This document shows, piece by piece, positions 17,144-24,847 of a stretch of DNA of 64,000 bases (its first letter is position 1; every line of letters begins with the position of its first letter). The notes beneath the pieces are model-generated. The model was not told the DNA's origin and ran no database searches. It worked only from the letters and a program-made list of their open reading frames with translations. This DNA is from Muribaculaceae bacterium (lineage in GTDB: Bacteria > Bacteroidota > Bacteroidia > Bacteroidales > Muribaculaceae), in assembly GCA_023664185.1 (NCBI GenBank), contig JAMPGA010000001.1, forward strand, positions 987,413 through 1,051,412, given 5' to 3'. Made by a program: the position numbers and the translations under genes.

Positions 17144-18336
17144 AGCTTCATCTTTTTTGCTATATCGGCAGGGATAGCCTCGCGGTTCACATAGATATCC
17201 AGGGTCTTGGCCAGGAAATAAGGCTCTGAGACATAGAAATAGCCATCGTAAACCTGATTTGTATCCCAGGAATTCTTCACCTTATAATAAGGTGTTCCGT
17301 TCTGGTCAACAGCTTTGCCTACTATGATCATGCCATGATCGTCGGTGGTTTCGTGGGAGTCAAACATATCCTGGCGCAACTCCTGGGTCACAACTATCTC
17401 CTCGGACGGACCTTTGATATTGTTCTGCTCCTCTTCACGCTCTTTGTCGGAAAGCTTCACCCAGCGTGCCAGCTCGGTGCCTTCGAGGTCGGCAGCAGTC
17501 TTCTTTTTGGGAATCACTGCATAGCCCTCTTTCCACTTGAATCCGGGTTCGCTCACATCGGCAGCCCAGGCCACAGTGTAGCCCTTGTCGATGGCATTGT
17601 CGACGATAGCCTTCATCTCCTGCATGGGCACATTGTAGTAAGGGAGCCACAGCCAGTTGTCGGCCACCTCGAGAGGGAACTGGGTGTAGAAGGGATGATG
17701 GGTGAATGAGGTGACAGGGATGAAATCAGCGGTGTTGATGCCGAGCTGCTGGGCAAAGGTCTGAGGAGTATATGTCTTGCCTTCATACACAAATGTCTCA
17801 GGCTTCTGGCCCAGATAGGCATCGAGAGTGCTGTCTACGGCACGCTTCCAGGCTGTAGACTTCTTGCCTTTCTTCTCGTTTACGGCCTCGACTATGCCGG
17901 TCAGCACAGGATCGAGTTCATAATGGTCATGCTTCTCCTCGCCATATTCCAGACCCTTGTAAGCCTCCTCGGGCACAATGCCATAATTGTCTATCACATA
18001 AGCCACGTCGAGCACACTGCCGCCGGCAGCAAAGTTGGTCTTGCCATCCATGCGCACATAGCGGTCGGCTTTATCGGAATAGCAGTTGCGTACAATCCAC
18101 ATCTCGCTGAGATCCATCTCCTTGCCGGTCCTGCGAAGGATTTCGTTCTCCACAAAGCCCAGGCCTGAAAAACTCCAGCATGTGCCCGATTTGTTCTGAT
18201 CCTTCACCGAGGTTCCGGGCACAACCTTGACATCTGTAAACTTGAAGCCTTCCACTGAATCTTTTTCTTCAGTCTTGTCGTCGGCCATGGCGCCAAACGC
18301 CGTCAGCACGGCCAAAGCAGCGATATATCTTTTCAT
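17140..18336 (-). CDS. Secreted C1-family cysteine aminopeptidase (bleomycin hydrolase-like)
   Basis: Papain-fold C1B aminopeptidase of the PepC/bleomycin hydrolase group, 398 aa from the ATG at 18336. A short signal peptide (1-18, ending AFGAMA) indicates export, unlike the classical cytosolic enzymes. The catalytic residues are C53 in SGTCWSFSG, His in DDHGMIIVG and Asn in VKNSW. Internal blocks such as LSEMWIVRNCY and AAGGSVLDVAYVIDNYG support the family. It likely degrades imported or envelope peptides. It heads a three-gene leftward unit with the ATP-grasp-like protein and Dus. Confidence 0.9.
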   Translation of the reverse strand: MKRYIAALAVLTAFGAMADDKTEEKDSVEGFKFTDVKVVPGTSVKDQNKSGTCWSFSGLGFVENEILRRTGKEMDLSEMWIVRNCYSDKADRYVRMDGKTNFAAGGSVLDVAYVIDNYGIVPEEAYKGLEYGEEKHDHYELDPVLTGIVEAVNEKKGKKSTAWKRAVDSTLDAYLGQKPETFVYEGKTYTPQTFAQQLGINTADFIPVTSFTHHPFYTQFPLEVADNWLWLPYYNVPMQEMKAIVDNAIDKGYTVAWAADVSEPGFKWKEGYAVIPKKKTAADLEGTELARWVKLSDKEREEEQNNIKGPSEEIVVTQELRQDMFDSHETTDDHGMIIVGKAVDQNGTPYYKVKNSWDTNQVYDGYFYVSEPYFLAKTLDIYVNREAIPADIAKKMKL

Positions 18337-18365
18337 CAATGCGATAAATTGGTTTAAATATGTTG

Positions 18366-18373
18366 CAAAGTTA
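18366..18373 (-). promoter_or_regulatory. -7 box for the PepC-like operon
   Basis: The minus strand reads TAACTTTG, 29 nt upstream of the ATG at 18336. A TGTG at the 20-nt spacing is a partial -33 match. Confidence 0.6.
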
Positions 18374-18416
18374 ACTTAAAATATCCGAAAAGGCACAGAA
18401 AGTGTGGAAAAAATCG

Positions 18417-18424
18417 TACCTTTG
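18417..18424 (+). promoter_or_regulatory. -7 box for the barrel protein gene at 18456
   Basis: TACCTTTG matches TAnnTTTG, 31 nt upstream of the ATG at 18456. No convincing -33 box was seen. Confidence 0.5.
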
Positions 18425-18455
18425 CCCGCTGATACGACATCACAGCCAACTAACA

Positions 18456-19079
18456 ATGAAACGCTACATCACTCCAATCATCATAATCCTCTGCCTCGCG
18501 GCAGCCGCCATCCCCGCATCCGCCCAGCTGCGCTGGGGCCCGTCGGTCGGGGTAAGTTTCAACCAGATGAAATTCAATCAGCACCTCTTCGACGTCAAAA
18601 ACGGCATCGGAGGTTCGGCAGGCATGAGAGGCGAGATGATATTTCCGGGCATCGGCTTCGGCTTGGAGCTGGGTCTCTACTATCAGCAGCGCGCCGCCAA
18701 GCTCGACCTGGGACAGAAACTCATTTGGAGCTCACAGGGCTACGGACGTGAAAACATCTTCATCCATTCCATCGACATCCCCTTCAACCTCAAATTCAAA
18801 TGGACCCGCATGCAGGGGCTCGAGGACTACGTGGCACCCTTCGTATTCGGCGGCCCCATCCTCTCCATCCAGGCCGGCCACTCCAAATGCGAGGCGCTGA
18901 AATATGCGGGCGGAGAAGTCCTCCTCACTGTGGGCGGCGGCTTTGAGATATACAAACGCTGGCAGATAGCCGCACAATACACCTGGGGCATGACCTACGC
19001 CCTCAAAACCCGCATGCTCACCGATGTGAGCGCCCGCAACCGCACCCTCGACATCAAGCTCACTTATTTCCTTAAGTAA
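18456..19079 (+). CDS. Outer-membrane beta-barrel protein (porin family)
   Basis: Exported protein of 207 aa with signal peptide ending IPASAQ (about residue 24). The mature part has alternating hydrophobic strands (LRWGPSVGVSFNQMKFN, GFGLELGLYYQQR, VLLTVGGGFEIYKRW) and ends in a terminal aromatic strand LDIKLTYFLK. This matches the small outer-membrane beta-barrel (PF13568-like) proteins of Bacteroidetes. The start at 18456 is chosen because the signal peptide begins there; a start at 18402 would precede the promoter box. Function is unknown. The convergent gene at 19208 encodes a related protein. Confidence 0.82.
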   Translation: MKRYITPIIIILCLAAAAIPASAQLRWGPSVGVSFNQMKFNQHLFDVKNGIGGSAGMRGEMIFPGIGFGLELGLYYQQRAAKLDLGQKLIWSSQGYGRENIFIHSIDIPFNLKFKWTRMQGLEDYVAPFVFGGPILSIQAGHSKCEALKYAGGEVLLTVGGGFEIYKRWQIAAQYTWGMTYALKTRMLTDVSARNRTLDIKLTYFLK

Positions 19080-19127
19080 AAAATATAACAATCCAGTCCC
19101 TGCATGGGGCTCTATGCCCGAAAAATA

Positions 19128-19168
19128 TCGTCCCGTAGGGGTCGCGGTTGCGACATCCTACGGGACGA
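19128..19168. terminator. Nested hairpin between convergent barrel genes
   Basis: Arms 19128-19139 and 19157-19168 (12 bp, core CGTCCCGTAGG) enclose a second 5-bp stem GTCGC/GCGAC (19141-19145, 19150-19154). A T-rich stretch follows on the plus strand. Smaller GGGC/GCCC hairpins lie on both sides (about 19107-19119 and 19180-19199). The likely role is bidirectional termination. Confidence 0.6.
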
Positions 19169-19207
19169 GTTATTTTGCCAAGCCCTCTGCGTGGGGCTTT
19201 GACTTTA

Positions 19208-19816
19208 TCAGAACAGATATGCTGCCGAGATGGTCCAGTAGCGGTTCTTGCCCTGGATGCCTGCGGCAGTGTTGTTGCCTGTGGCGGTTCTCACCGCTTT
19301 TGTAAGACCCAGACCGTAGCGGGCGCTGATGTCGAGGTGACGGATCAGCTGCACTCCAAAACCGAAGTTGAGAGCCCAGTCAACCGACTTATTGCGATAG
19401 GCCTCCTCGATGTTGCGACGCGAGGTGAGAAACGACACACTTGGACCCACGGCAAGATAGGGGGTGATGAAGTTGTTCACCACGGGGAGCGAGATGTTGT
19501 AGCGCAGATTGAGAGGTATCTCAAAGTAATCACGATCGTTTTTGGTGAGATTGTTCTGCACCATAAACGAGTTGTTGCGGCGCACATACATCAGCGAGAG
19601 ATCGGCTCCGATACCTATTACAGGCACACGGAACTCGGTCATCAGACCGGCTGTCCAACCGGTGCGGTTGTTGTCGTCGACCACACTCTTGTTGAAGTGC
19701 ATTTCATTGACGGTCAGGCCCACCCGCGGACCGATCTTAAACAGGCCACCGGCATTGGCCGAAGTTGTGCCCACCATGAGGGCCACAGCTGCGATAAGGG
19801 TCTTAATGATTTTCAT
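19208..19816 (-). CDS. Outer-membrane beta-barrel protein (porin family), paralogue
   Basis: Protein of 202 aa with signal peptide ending TSANA (about 22). Beta-strand-like segments follow (FKIGPRVGLTVNEMHFN, GIGADLSLMYVRR, ALNFGFGVQLIRHLDISARYGLGL), ending in YWTISAAYLF with a terminal Phe typical of outer-membrane barrels. It shares layout and motifs (PRVGLTVNEMHFN versus PSVGVSFNQMKFN) with the convergent gene at 18456, so the two are likely paralogues. It lies 23 nt downstream of oadA and has no promoter box of its own, suggesting co-transcription with the carboxylase gene. Function is unknown. Confidence 0.8.
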   Translation of the reverse strand: MKIIKTLIAAVALMVGTTSANAGGLFKIGPRVGLTVNEMHFNKSVVDDNNRTGWTAGLMTEFRVPVIGIGADLSLMYVRRNNSFMVQNNLTKNDRDYFEIPLNLRYNISLPVVNNFITPYLAVGPSVSFLTSRRNIEEAYRNKSVDWALNFGFGVQLIRHLDISARYGLGLTKAVRTATGNNTAAGIQGKNRYWTISAAYLF

Positions 19817-19839
19817 TTATGCAGGTTGTTGAAAGTTGA

Positions 19840-21738
19840 TTATTCCTGAAACTCGATCAGCGGAGCGTCGGTGCCTACCACATCGCCCTCTTTTACCAGG
19901 ACGCGCTTCACTACCGAGTCGGCATCAGCCTCAACGTCGTTTTCCATCTTCATGGCCTCGTAGGTGAGCAGATGGTCACCCTTCTTCACGCTCTGTCCGG
20001 GCTTCACGTTGATTGAAATGATGCGACCACCCATCGGAGCCACCATTGTAGGGCCTGTGATGGGCTCTACAGCAGCTGTCTCGGCAATAGCCTCCTCGAG
20101 CACCGGTTCGGGCTTGTTGGCGGCAGCCTCTTCAGCGCGACGCTTGCGCAGGAATCCGTTGGCCACCGAGGGGAGCAGTTCAAGAAGAAGCATCTCCTCG
20201 TTGTTTGAAGCCAGAGGCACACCGCCCATATCGTCGAGTGTGGGGTTGGCCGGTTTCTTGTAGCTCGACACATCGTAGGGCTTCTCCTCGGCCGAGCCGG
20301 TGATCTTCTCACGGAAGGCGGGATCGATGGGCACAGGGGTCTTGCCATACTCACCCTTCACGAGCGATATAAACTGATTGTTTGTGGTGGTATAGTCGGG
20401 CTTGCCGTTCTTGCGGTCGAGAGCCACGAGCACTGCCTGGCTGCCCACAATCTGGCTGGTAGGTGTAACCAGAGGTATCAGACCGGCATCGCGGCGCACC
20501 ATGGGTATTAGCCTCATGGCATCCTCAAGCAGATCTTCGCTCTTGAGCTGACGCAGCTGAGCCACCATGTTTGAATACATACCTCCGGGCACCTCGGCGG
20601 TTTTCACCAGTTCGTTGGGTTTGGGGAAGTTGAAATATGTCTCGATCTTGTGGCAGGTGTCGAGCAGAGCCTCCTCATCGCCAGCCTGTGCAAACTCGAT
20701 GGCGCTGTCGAAGAGAGCGGCAATCTCGGCGGGGAGCTGATCCTTGAGCGGGTCAAACTCGCGCGGCATATTGTCGTGGTTGAGATCGAAGTCGGCCAGA
20801 GCCTTGCGGGCATTGAAGAGCTCCTTGCGTATGCGGCCCACAGCCTCCATGTTTACTTCGAGCTCTACTCCCATGCGCTGGCAGAACACGTATATAAGCT
20901 CGACAGCCGGGGCGGCAGAGCCTCCGCCAAACCACCATATGTTGGTATCCAGGATATCCACACCGTTTATTATGGCCATAAGCGCCGAGGCCAGACCATA
21001 GCCGGGAGTACAGTGGGTGTGGAAGTCGACGGGGACCTTGACGTTGGCCTTGAGAGCCGAGATAATCGAGGCTGCACGCGACGGATTGACCAGTCCGGCC
21101 ATATCCTTGAGTGTGATGATCTTGGCGCCGAGAGCCTCCATCTGGCGGGCTTTGTCAACGAAATACTCGTCGGTAAATATCTTTTCGGGCTCATGGCTGC
21201 CGCCAAACATCGACTTCAGCTTGCCCATGAAGCCGGTCTTGGTCTGAGCTTCAGGCTTGGGGTCGACGGTATAGCACACGGCACCGTCGGCAATGCCGCC
21301 AAGCTTATTGATGAGCTTGATGGACTCGCGCACATTGTCGATGTCGTTGAGTGCATCGAAGATACGCATTATGTTGAGGCCGTTCTCGATAGCCTCCTTA
21401 TAGAAACCCTCGAGCACAGAGTCGGGGTAAGGCACATAGCCAAAAAGGTTGCGTCCGCGCGAGAGTGCCGACAACAGCGACTTGGGATGCTCCGAACGCG
21501 AGTCCATAGCCTTCGAGATGATGCGGAGACGCTCCCAGGGCGACTCGTCGAGATAGCGCATAACGGAGTCGGGAACGGCACCGCCCCACACCTCCATGAT
21601 ATAGAAGCCTGCATCCTCATAGAAAGGCAGGAGTTTATCGATGGTGGCCTGGTTCATACGGGTGGCGAAAAGCGACTGCTGCCCGTCGCGAAGTGTGAGG
21701 TCGCGGAGTCTGAGCTTGGAACGTGAGATTTTTGCCAT
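19840..21738 (-). CDS. oadA: Biotin-dependent carboxylase/decarboxylase alpha subunit (OadA-like)
   Basis: Carboxyltransferase subunit of oxaloacetate decarboxylase or pyruvate carboxylase type B, 632 aa. The N-terminal HMGL-like barrel has LRDGQQSLFATRM near residues 16-28, VDFHTHCTPGYG (metal histidines) and the KDMAG block with the likely carbamylated or catalytic lysine. The conserved PYC_OADA region follows (TAEVPGGMYSNM). The C-terminal biotinyl domain has EAMKMEND with the biotinylated K597. In Bacteroidales this enzyme joins C3 and C4 metabolism in succinate and propionate formation. No Na+ pump beta or gamma subunit is adjacent, so whether it is a membrane decarboxylase or a soluble carboxylase is open. 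Confidence 0.9.
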   Translation of the reverse strand: MAKISRSKLRLRDLTLRDGQQSLFATRMNQATIDKLLPFYEDAGFYIMEVWGGAVPDSVMRYLDESPWERLRIISKAMDSRSEHPKSLLSALSRGRNLFGYVPYPDSVLEGFYKEAIENGLNIMRIFDALNDIDNVRESIKLINKLGGIADGAVCYTVDPKPEAQTKTGFMGKLKSMFGGSHEPEKIFTDEYFVDKARQMEALGAKIITLKDMAGLVNPSRAASIISALKANVKVPVDFHTHCTPGYGLASALMAIINGVDILDTNIWWFGGGSAAPAVELIYVFCQRMGVELEVNMEAVGRIRKELFNARKALADFDLNHDNMPREFDPLKDQLPAEIAALFDSAIEFAQAGDEEALLDTCHKIETYFNFPKPNELVKTAEVPGGMYSNMVAQLRQLKSEDLLEDAMRLIPMVRRDAGLIPLVTPTSQIVGSQAVLVALDRKNGKPDYTTTNNQFISLVKGEYGKTPVPIDPAFREKITGSAEEKPYDVSSYKKPANPTLDDMGGVPLASNNEEMLLLELLPSVANGFLRKRRAEEAAANKPEPVLEEAIAETAAVEPITGPTMVAPMGGRIISINVKPGQSVKKGDHLLTYEAMKMENDVEADADSVVKRVLVKEGDVVGTDAPLIEFQE

Positions 21739-21768
21739 ATTCTATTATATGTATTTTGTGTTTGGTCG

Positions 21769-21776
21769 CAAATATA
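21769..21776 (-). promoter_or_regulatory. -7 box for oadA
   Basis: The minus strand reads TATATTTG, 30 nt upstream of the ATG at 21738. TTTC at the 20-nt spacing is a 3/4 match to the -33 box. Confidence 0.6.
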
Positions 21777-21825
21777 TGTAAATTCCGTTAATTACGGAAA
21801 TTTTTCTTTAGTGACACTTAATTAT

Positions 21826-22470
21826 TTACATCAGCATGTAGTTGTGGGTCTTTTCCCACCCTATGGTTGTCTCGTCGCCGTGGCCGGGGAGCACCACGGT
21901 TGAGTCGGGCAACGTGAGCAGTTTGTTGCGGATGGACGAGATGAGAGTGGCATGGTCGCCTCCGGGGAGGTCGGTGCGCCCGATTGACTGGCGAAACAGA
22001 GCATCGCCCGTGATGACAAAACCGTCAGCCTCGCTCCACAGGGCTATGGATCCGGGCGAATGTCCCGGCACGGAGAGCACCTTGAGCTTCTCGTCGCCCA
22101 GTGTGAGGAGATCGCCGTCTTTAAGCTCCACATCCACTCCGCGCCCCGGAAGATTGAGGTTCATGCCAAACATACGCGCCTGTAACGAAAGATTGCGGCC
22201 CAGATCATCCTCTCGGCGGTCGGCATGGATCTTCAGCCCATATTTATCGCTCACCCATGCGTTGCCAAACACATGATCGAGATGCATATGGGTGTTTACG
22301 AGATATTTAAGCTTCAGATTATTGCGCTCCACGAAGTCGGCCAGAGCCTTACACTCGTCGACATCAATCATGCCCGGATCCACTATGGCTGCCTCCAGCG
22401 TGACGAAATCCCACACCACATAGGTGTTGACCCCGAACATATTGAATATAAATTTACTTACCTTAAGCAT
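21826..22470 (-). CDS. MBL-fold metallo-hydrolase (glyoxalase II-like)
   Basis: Small metallo-beta-lactamase-fold hydrolase, 214 aa from the ATG at 22470. The zinc motif THMHLDH spans residues 60-66, followed by VPGHSPGS, the GDALFRQSIGRTD block with the bridging Asp, and the late VLPGHGDET His. The overall layout resembles glyoxalase II and related thioester hydrolases, but it lacks the C-terminal glutathione-binding domain of true GloB. The substrate is therefore unknown. It follows rsmG by 29 nt and shares its promoter. Confidence 0.87.
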   Translation of the reverse strand: MLKVSKFIFNMFGVNTYVVWDFVTLEAAIVDPGMIDVDECKALADFVERNNLKLKYLVNTHMHLDHVFGNAWVSDKYGLKIHADRREDDLGRNLSLQARMFGMNLNLPGRGVDVELKDGDLLTLGDEKLKVLSVPGHSPGSIALWSEADGFVITGDALFRQSIGRTDLPGGDHATLISSIRNKLLTLPDSTVVLPGHGDETTIGWEKTHNYMLM

Positions 22471-22499
22471 AGTATACCACAATTGGAGTTTGAAGGCAC

Positions 22500-23123
22500 T
22501 CAGCCCTCTACATAGATGAGATCCTTCCCTACAAAGTAAGGATCGTCGAAATAGTCGCTCAGAGGTACATCGATCATAGGCCTCTTCACTCTGCCCAGCT
22601 CGGCGCGCAGATCGCCTCCCTTCAGGCAGATGATACCGTTGGGGATAGGGTTGCGCTGCTGCTTCTTATCGATGAGGCGCAGCGATATCTTCACCAGCTC
22701 GTCGAGCTGCATCACCGCACGCGACACCACAAAGTCAAACTTCTCATGACACTCCCCGCTGTCGCCGTGCTGGAATGTCACATTGTCCAGACCGATCTCC
22801 TTGGCAATTTCCGATGCCACCTTAATTTTCTTCCCGATACGGTCGATAAGGTGAAACTGACACTCCGGCCAGAATATGGCCAGGGGAATGCCGGGAAAAC
22901 CGCCTCCGGTGCCCAGGTCGATGAAGCGGGTTCCGACCGCCGGAGTAAAGAAGCGGGTTATGGCCAGAGAGTGGACTATATGGTGGGGATAGATATTGCC
23001 TATATCCTTGCGCGAGATGACATTGATCTTCTCGTTCCACTCTATATACAATTGCCCCAGAGCGCCAAACTGTTGCAGCTGCCGGGGGGTGAGATGGGGG
23101 AAATATTTAAGAAGTTCGTCCAT
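22500..23123 (-). CDS. rsmG: 16S rRNA (guanine527-N7)-methyltransferase
   Basis: SAM-dependent RsmG (GidB) that methylates G527 of 16S rRNA. The length of 207 aa is typical. The SAM-binding loop FIDLGTGGGFPGIP occupies residues 67-80, preceded by the conserved WNEKINVISRKD (29-40) and followed by VVSRAV and GIICLKGG. It is the first gene of a leftward pair with the MBL hydrolase. Confidence 0.94.
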   Translation of the reverse strand: MDELLKYFPHLTPRQLQQFGALGQLYIEWNEKINVISRKDIGNIYPHHIVHSLAITRFFTPAVGTRFIDLGTGGGFPGIPLAIFWPECQFHLIDRIGKKIKVASEIAKEIGLDNVTFQHGDSGECHEKFDFVVSRAVMQLDELVKISLRLIDKKQQRNPIPNGIICLKGGDLRAELGRVKRPMIDVPLSDYFDDPYFVGKDLIYVEG

Positions 23124-23142
23124 TTATGCTTTTTTGGCTATG

Positions 23143-23150
23143 CAAAATTA
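23143..23150 (-). promoter_or_regulatory. -7 box for rsmG
   Basis: The minus strand reads TAATTTTG, 19 nt upstream of the ATG at 23123. It lies 23 nt from the divergent -7 box at 23174, so the two promoters occupy the same short gap. Confidence 0.55.
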
Positions 23151-23173
23151 GCCCTTATCAACGAGAAAAACGT

Positions 23174-23181
23174 TATATTTG
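23174..23181 (+). promoter_or_regulatory. -7 box for the CvfB-like gene
   Basis: TATATTTG matches TAnnTTTG and lies 18 nt upstream of the ATG at 23200. It also argues against the TTG start at 23179, which lies inside the box. Confidence 0.55.
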
Positions 23182-23199
23182 CAGCAAATAATTGACAAA

Positions 23200-24036
23200 A
23201 TGGTAAAAATAGGGAAATACAACCGCTTGAAAGTGGTGAAAAACGTCGATTTCGGCACGTATCTCGACGGTGGCAAGGATGGCGAGATACTGCTTCCGGC
23301 ACGATATGTCAGCGAGCCTCTCCGACCAGGCCAGGAGCTGGATGTCTTTGTGTATCGCGACAACGAGGAGCGCCTCATTGCCACTACCGACCATCCGTTT
23401 GTCCAGGTGGGCGAGTTTGCCTTCCTGCAGGTGACCGACGTGAACCGCTATGGAGCTTTTCTGGACTGGGGTCTGATGAAACAGCTTCTGCTCCCCTTCA
23501 GCGAACAGACCATGAAGCTATCTCCTGGCATGGTTGTCCCTGTGTATGTATATCTCGACGATGCCTCAAAGCGCATAGTGGCCTCGGCAAAGCTCGACAA
23601 GTTTCTGGGCAATCGTATTCCCCGCTACCACCAGGGCGAACCAGTGAAGGCTCTGGTCTACAAACACAACGAACTGGGCTACAAAGCCATTGTAGACAAT
23701 CTGTATCATGGCCTAATCTACCAGAACGAGCTTTACCACCCTTTGGAAATAGGAACCGCCGTCACGGCCTACGTGAAAAACGTGCGCGACGACGGCAAGA
23801 TAGATCTGATAATGTCGGGCACCGGCGACGGGCGTGTCGAGGAGCTGGCCGAGCTGATTCTCGGCCGTCTCAAAGCTGAGCCGGATGGATGGATGCCACT
23901 CACCGACTCATCCTCGCCCGAGGCCATAAAGCATGCCTTTGCCTGCTCGAAAAAGGATTTCAAAAAGGCCATTGGCTCGCTCTACAAAGCTCACAAAATA
24001 GTCATTCTCGACGATGGCATAAAGCTGCTGAGGTGA
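23200..24036 (+). CDS. CvfB-like S1 domain RNA-binding protein
   Basis: Cytosolic protein of 278 aa matching the CvfB/YitL family: successive S1-type domains followed by a C-terminal winged-helix region. Visible cues are the opening IGKYNRLKVVKNVDFGTYLDGG and the block FLQVTDVNRYGAFLDWGLMKQLLLPFSEQ (second S1). The third S1 shows GTAVTAYVKNVRDDGKIDL. The last 60 residues (SPEAIKHAFACSKKDFKKAIGSLYK) fit the winged helix. Family members bind RNA and influence virulence or translation in Gram-positive bacteria; the role here is inferred only. It converges on the FHA gene with a 4-nt gap. Confidence 0.87.
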   Translation: MVKIGKYNRLKVVKNVDFGTYLDGGKDGEILLPARYVSEPLRPGQELDVFVYRDNEERLIATTDHPFVQVGEFAFLQVTDVNRYGAFLDWGLMKQLLLPFSEQTMKLSPGMVVPVYVYLDDASKRIVASAKLDKFLGNRIPRYHQGEPVKALVYKHNELGYKAIVDNLYHGLIYQNELYHPLEIGTAVTAYVKNVRDDGKIDLIMSGTGDGRVEELAELILGRLKAEPDGWMPLTDSSSPEAIKHAFACSKKDFKKAIGSLYKAHKIVILDDGIKLLR

Positions 24037-24040
24037 AACA

Positions 24041-24697
24041 TTAGAACAACAGCGCGCCGAAAAGGCTGATGCCAAGAGCAATGAGGACGACTATCGTGAG
24101 TAGCGGACCAAAGATGGCTAATAGCAACCCTATGATAGCCGGAGTGCGCGGTTTGCAGAAAAGACCGCAGATAAATAGCAATATTGCCAGACCATCGCAG
24201 GCCACCCACGCGCCAGGCAAGGGGAGCCAGAATGTTATTATGGCCAATATCATGAAAAAAATTCCCCAGTCGGCAAATTGATTGTCGTCCCAATCCGCGC
24301 TGTCAGAATCATCGTCCGAAGAGTTTTCATAGATATTTACCACTTGTTGTTGCATCTGCGGTTGCGGTTGTGGCGCATAGTTATTCTGCGGTTGCTGAGC
24401 TCCAAATTGAGTAGCAAACGGTGCGAACTGCGTTCTCGCAGCCGGCATATATCTTGACAACGTGTTCCAGTCGAGCACAATACCGCCGGGGAGCATAATA
24501 GATTGCCCAAAGCTCACGGGTGTGACTCGATTATGACATTTTATACCGTTGACAAGCGTGCCATTGGTGCTACGGTCAGTATAGATGATGGTGTTATCTT
24601 CGCGTATTTCGATATAGCCGTGATGAGAACTCACCAACGGATGATTTACGACAATATTATTGTCCGGAGCACGCCCGATTGATACAATTATTGACAT
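24041..24697 (-). CDS. FHA-domain membrane protein
   Basis: Protein of 218 aa from the ATG at 24697. The N-terminal FHA domain (about 1-85) shows the phosphothreonine-binding signature: IGRAPDNNIVV, then HPLVSSHHGYI and DRSTNGTLVNG. A Pro/Gln/Asn-rich linker (about 105-140) and an acidic patch (NSSDDDSDSADWDD) follow. Three hydrophobic segments then occupy about 145-218 (WGIFFMILAIITFWLPL, GLAILLFICGLF, IIGLLLAIFGPLLTIVVLIALG). The FHA domain is cytosolic at the N-terminus and would read Ser/Thr phosphorylation at the membrane. No kinase gene is next to it. Function is unknown. Confidence 0.8.
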   Translation of the reverse strand: MSIIVSIGRAPDNNIVVNHPLVSSHHGYIEIREDNTIIYTDRSTNGTLVNGIKCHNRVTPVSFGQSIMLPGGIVLDWNTLSRYMPAARTQFAPFATQFGAQQPQNNYAPQPQPQMQQQVVNIYENSSDDDSDSADWDDNQFADWGIFFMILAIITFWLPLPGAWVACDGLAILLFICGLFCKPRTPAIIGLLLAIFGPLLTIVVLIALGISLFGALLF

Positions 24698-24740
24698 AAA
24701 TTTCTGATTGGCTGTTGATAATTGGTTTAGATTGGCCTCG

Positions 24741-24748
24741 CAAATATA
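24741..24748 (-). promoter_or_regulatory. -7 box for the FHA gene
   Basis: The minus strand reads TATATTTG, 43 nt upstream of the ATG at 24697, supporting that start over the upstream frame to 24769. Confidence 0.5.
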
Positions 24749-24784
24749 CAACAAAAAACCAACATTCATGCAATGTCAAAATAA

Positions 24785-24828
24785 AAAAAGTCCTGTCCCA
24801 CTAATAGACTCAGGGGACAGGACTTTTT
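24785..24828. terminator. Hairpin terminator after the CTD-bearing secreted protein gene
   Basis: Arms 24785-24799 and 24814-24828 (15 bp, core AGTCCTGTCCC) enclose a 14-nt loop. An A-run precedes and a T-run follows, so it can act on either strand. The stop of the minus-strand gene is 20 nt away. Confidence 0.85.
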
Positions 24829-24847
24829 CTATAGGATGGGGATTGTG

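Noticed and set aside
20650..21726. 358-codon plus-strand frame opposite oadA
   Set aside because: It is fully antisense to the conserved carboxylase and has no recognisable fold or upstream promoter.
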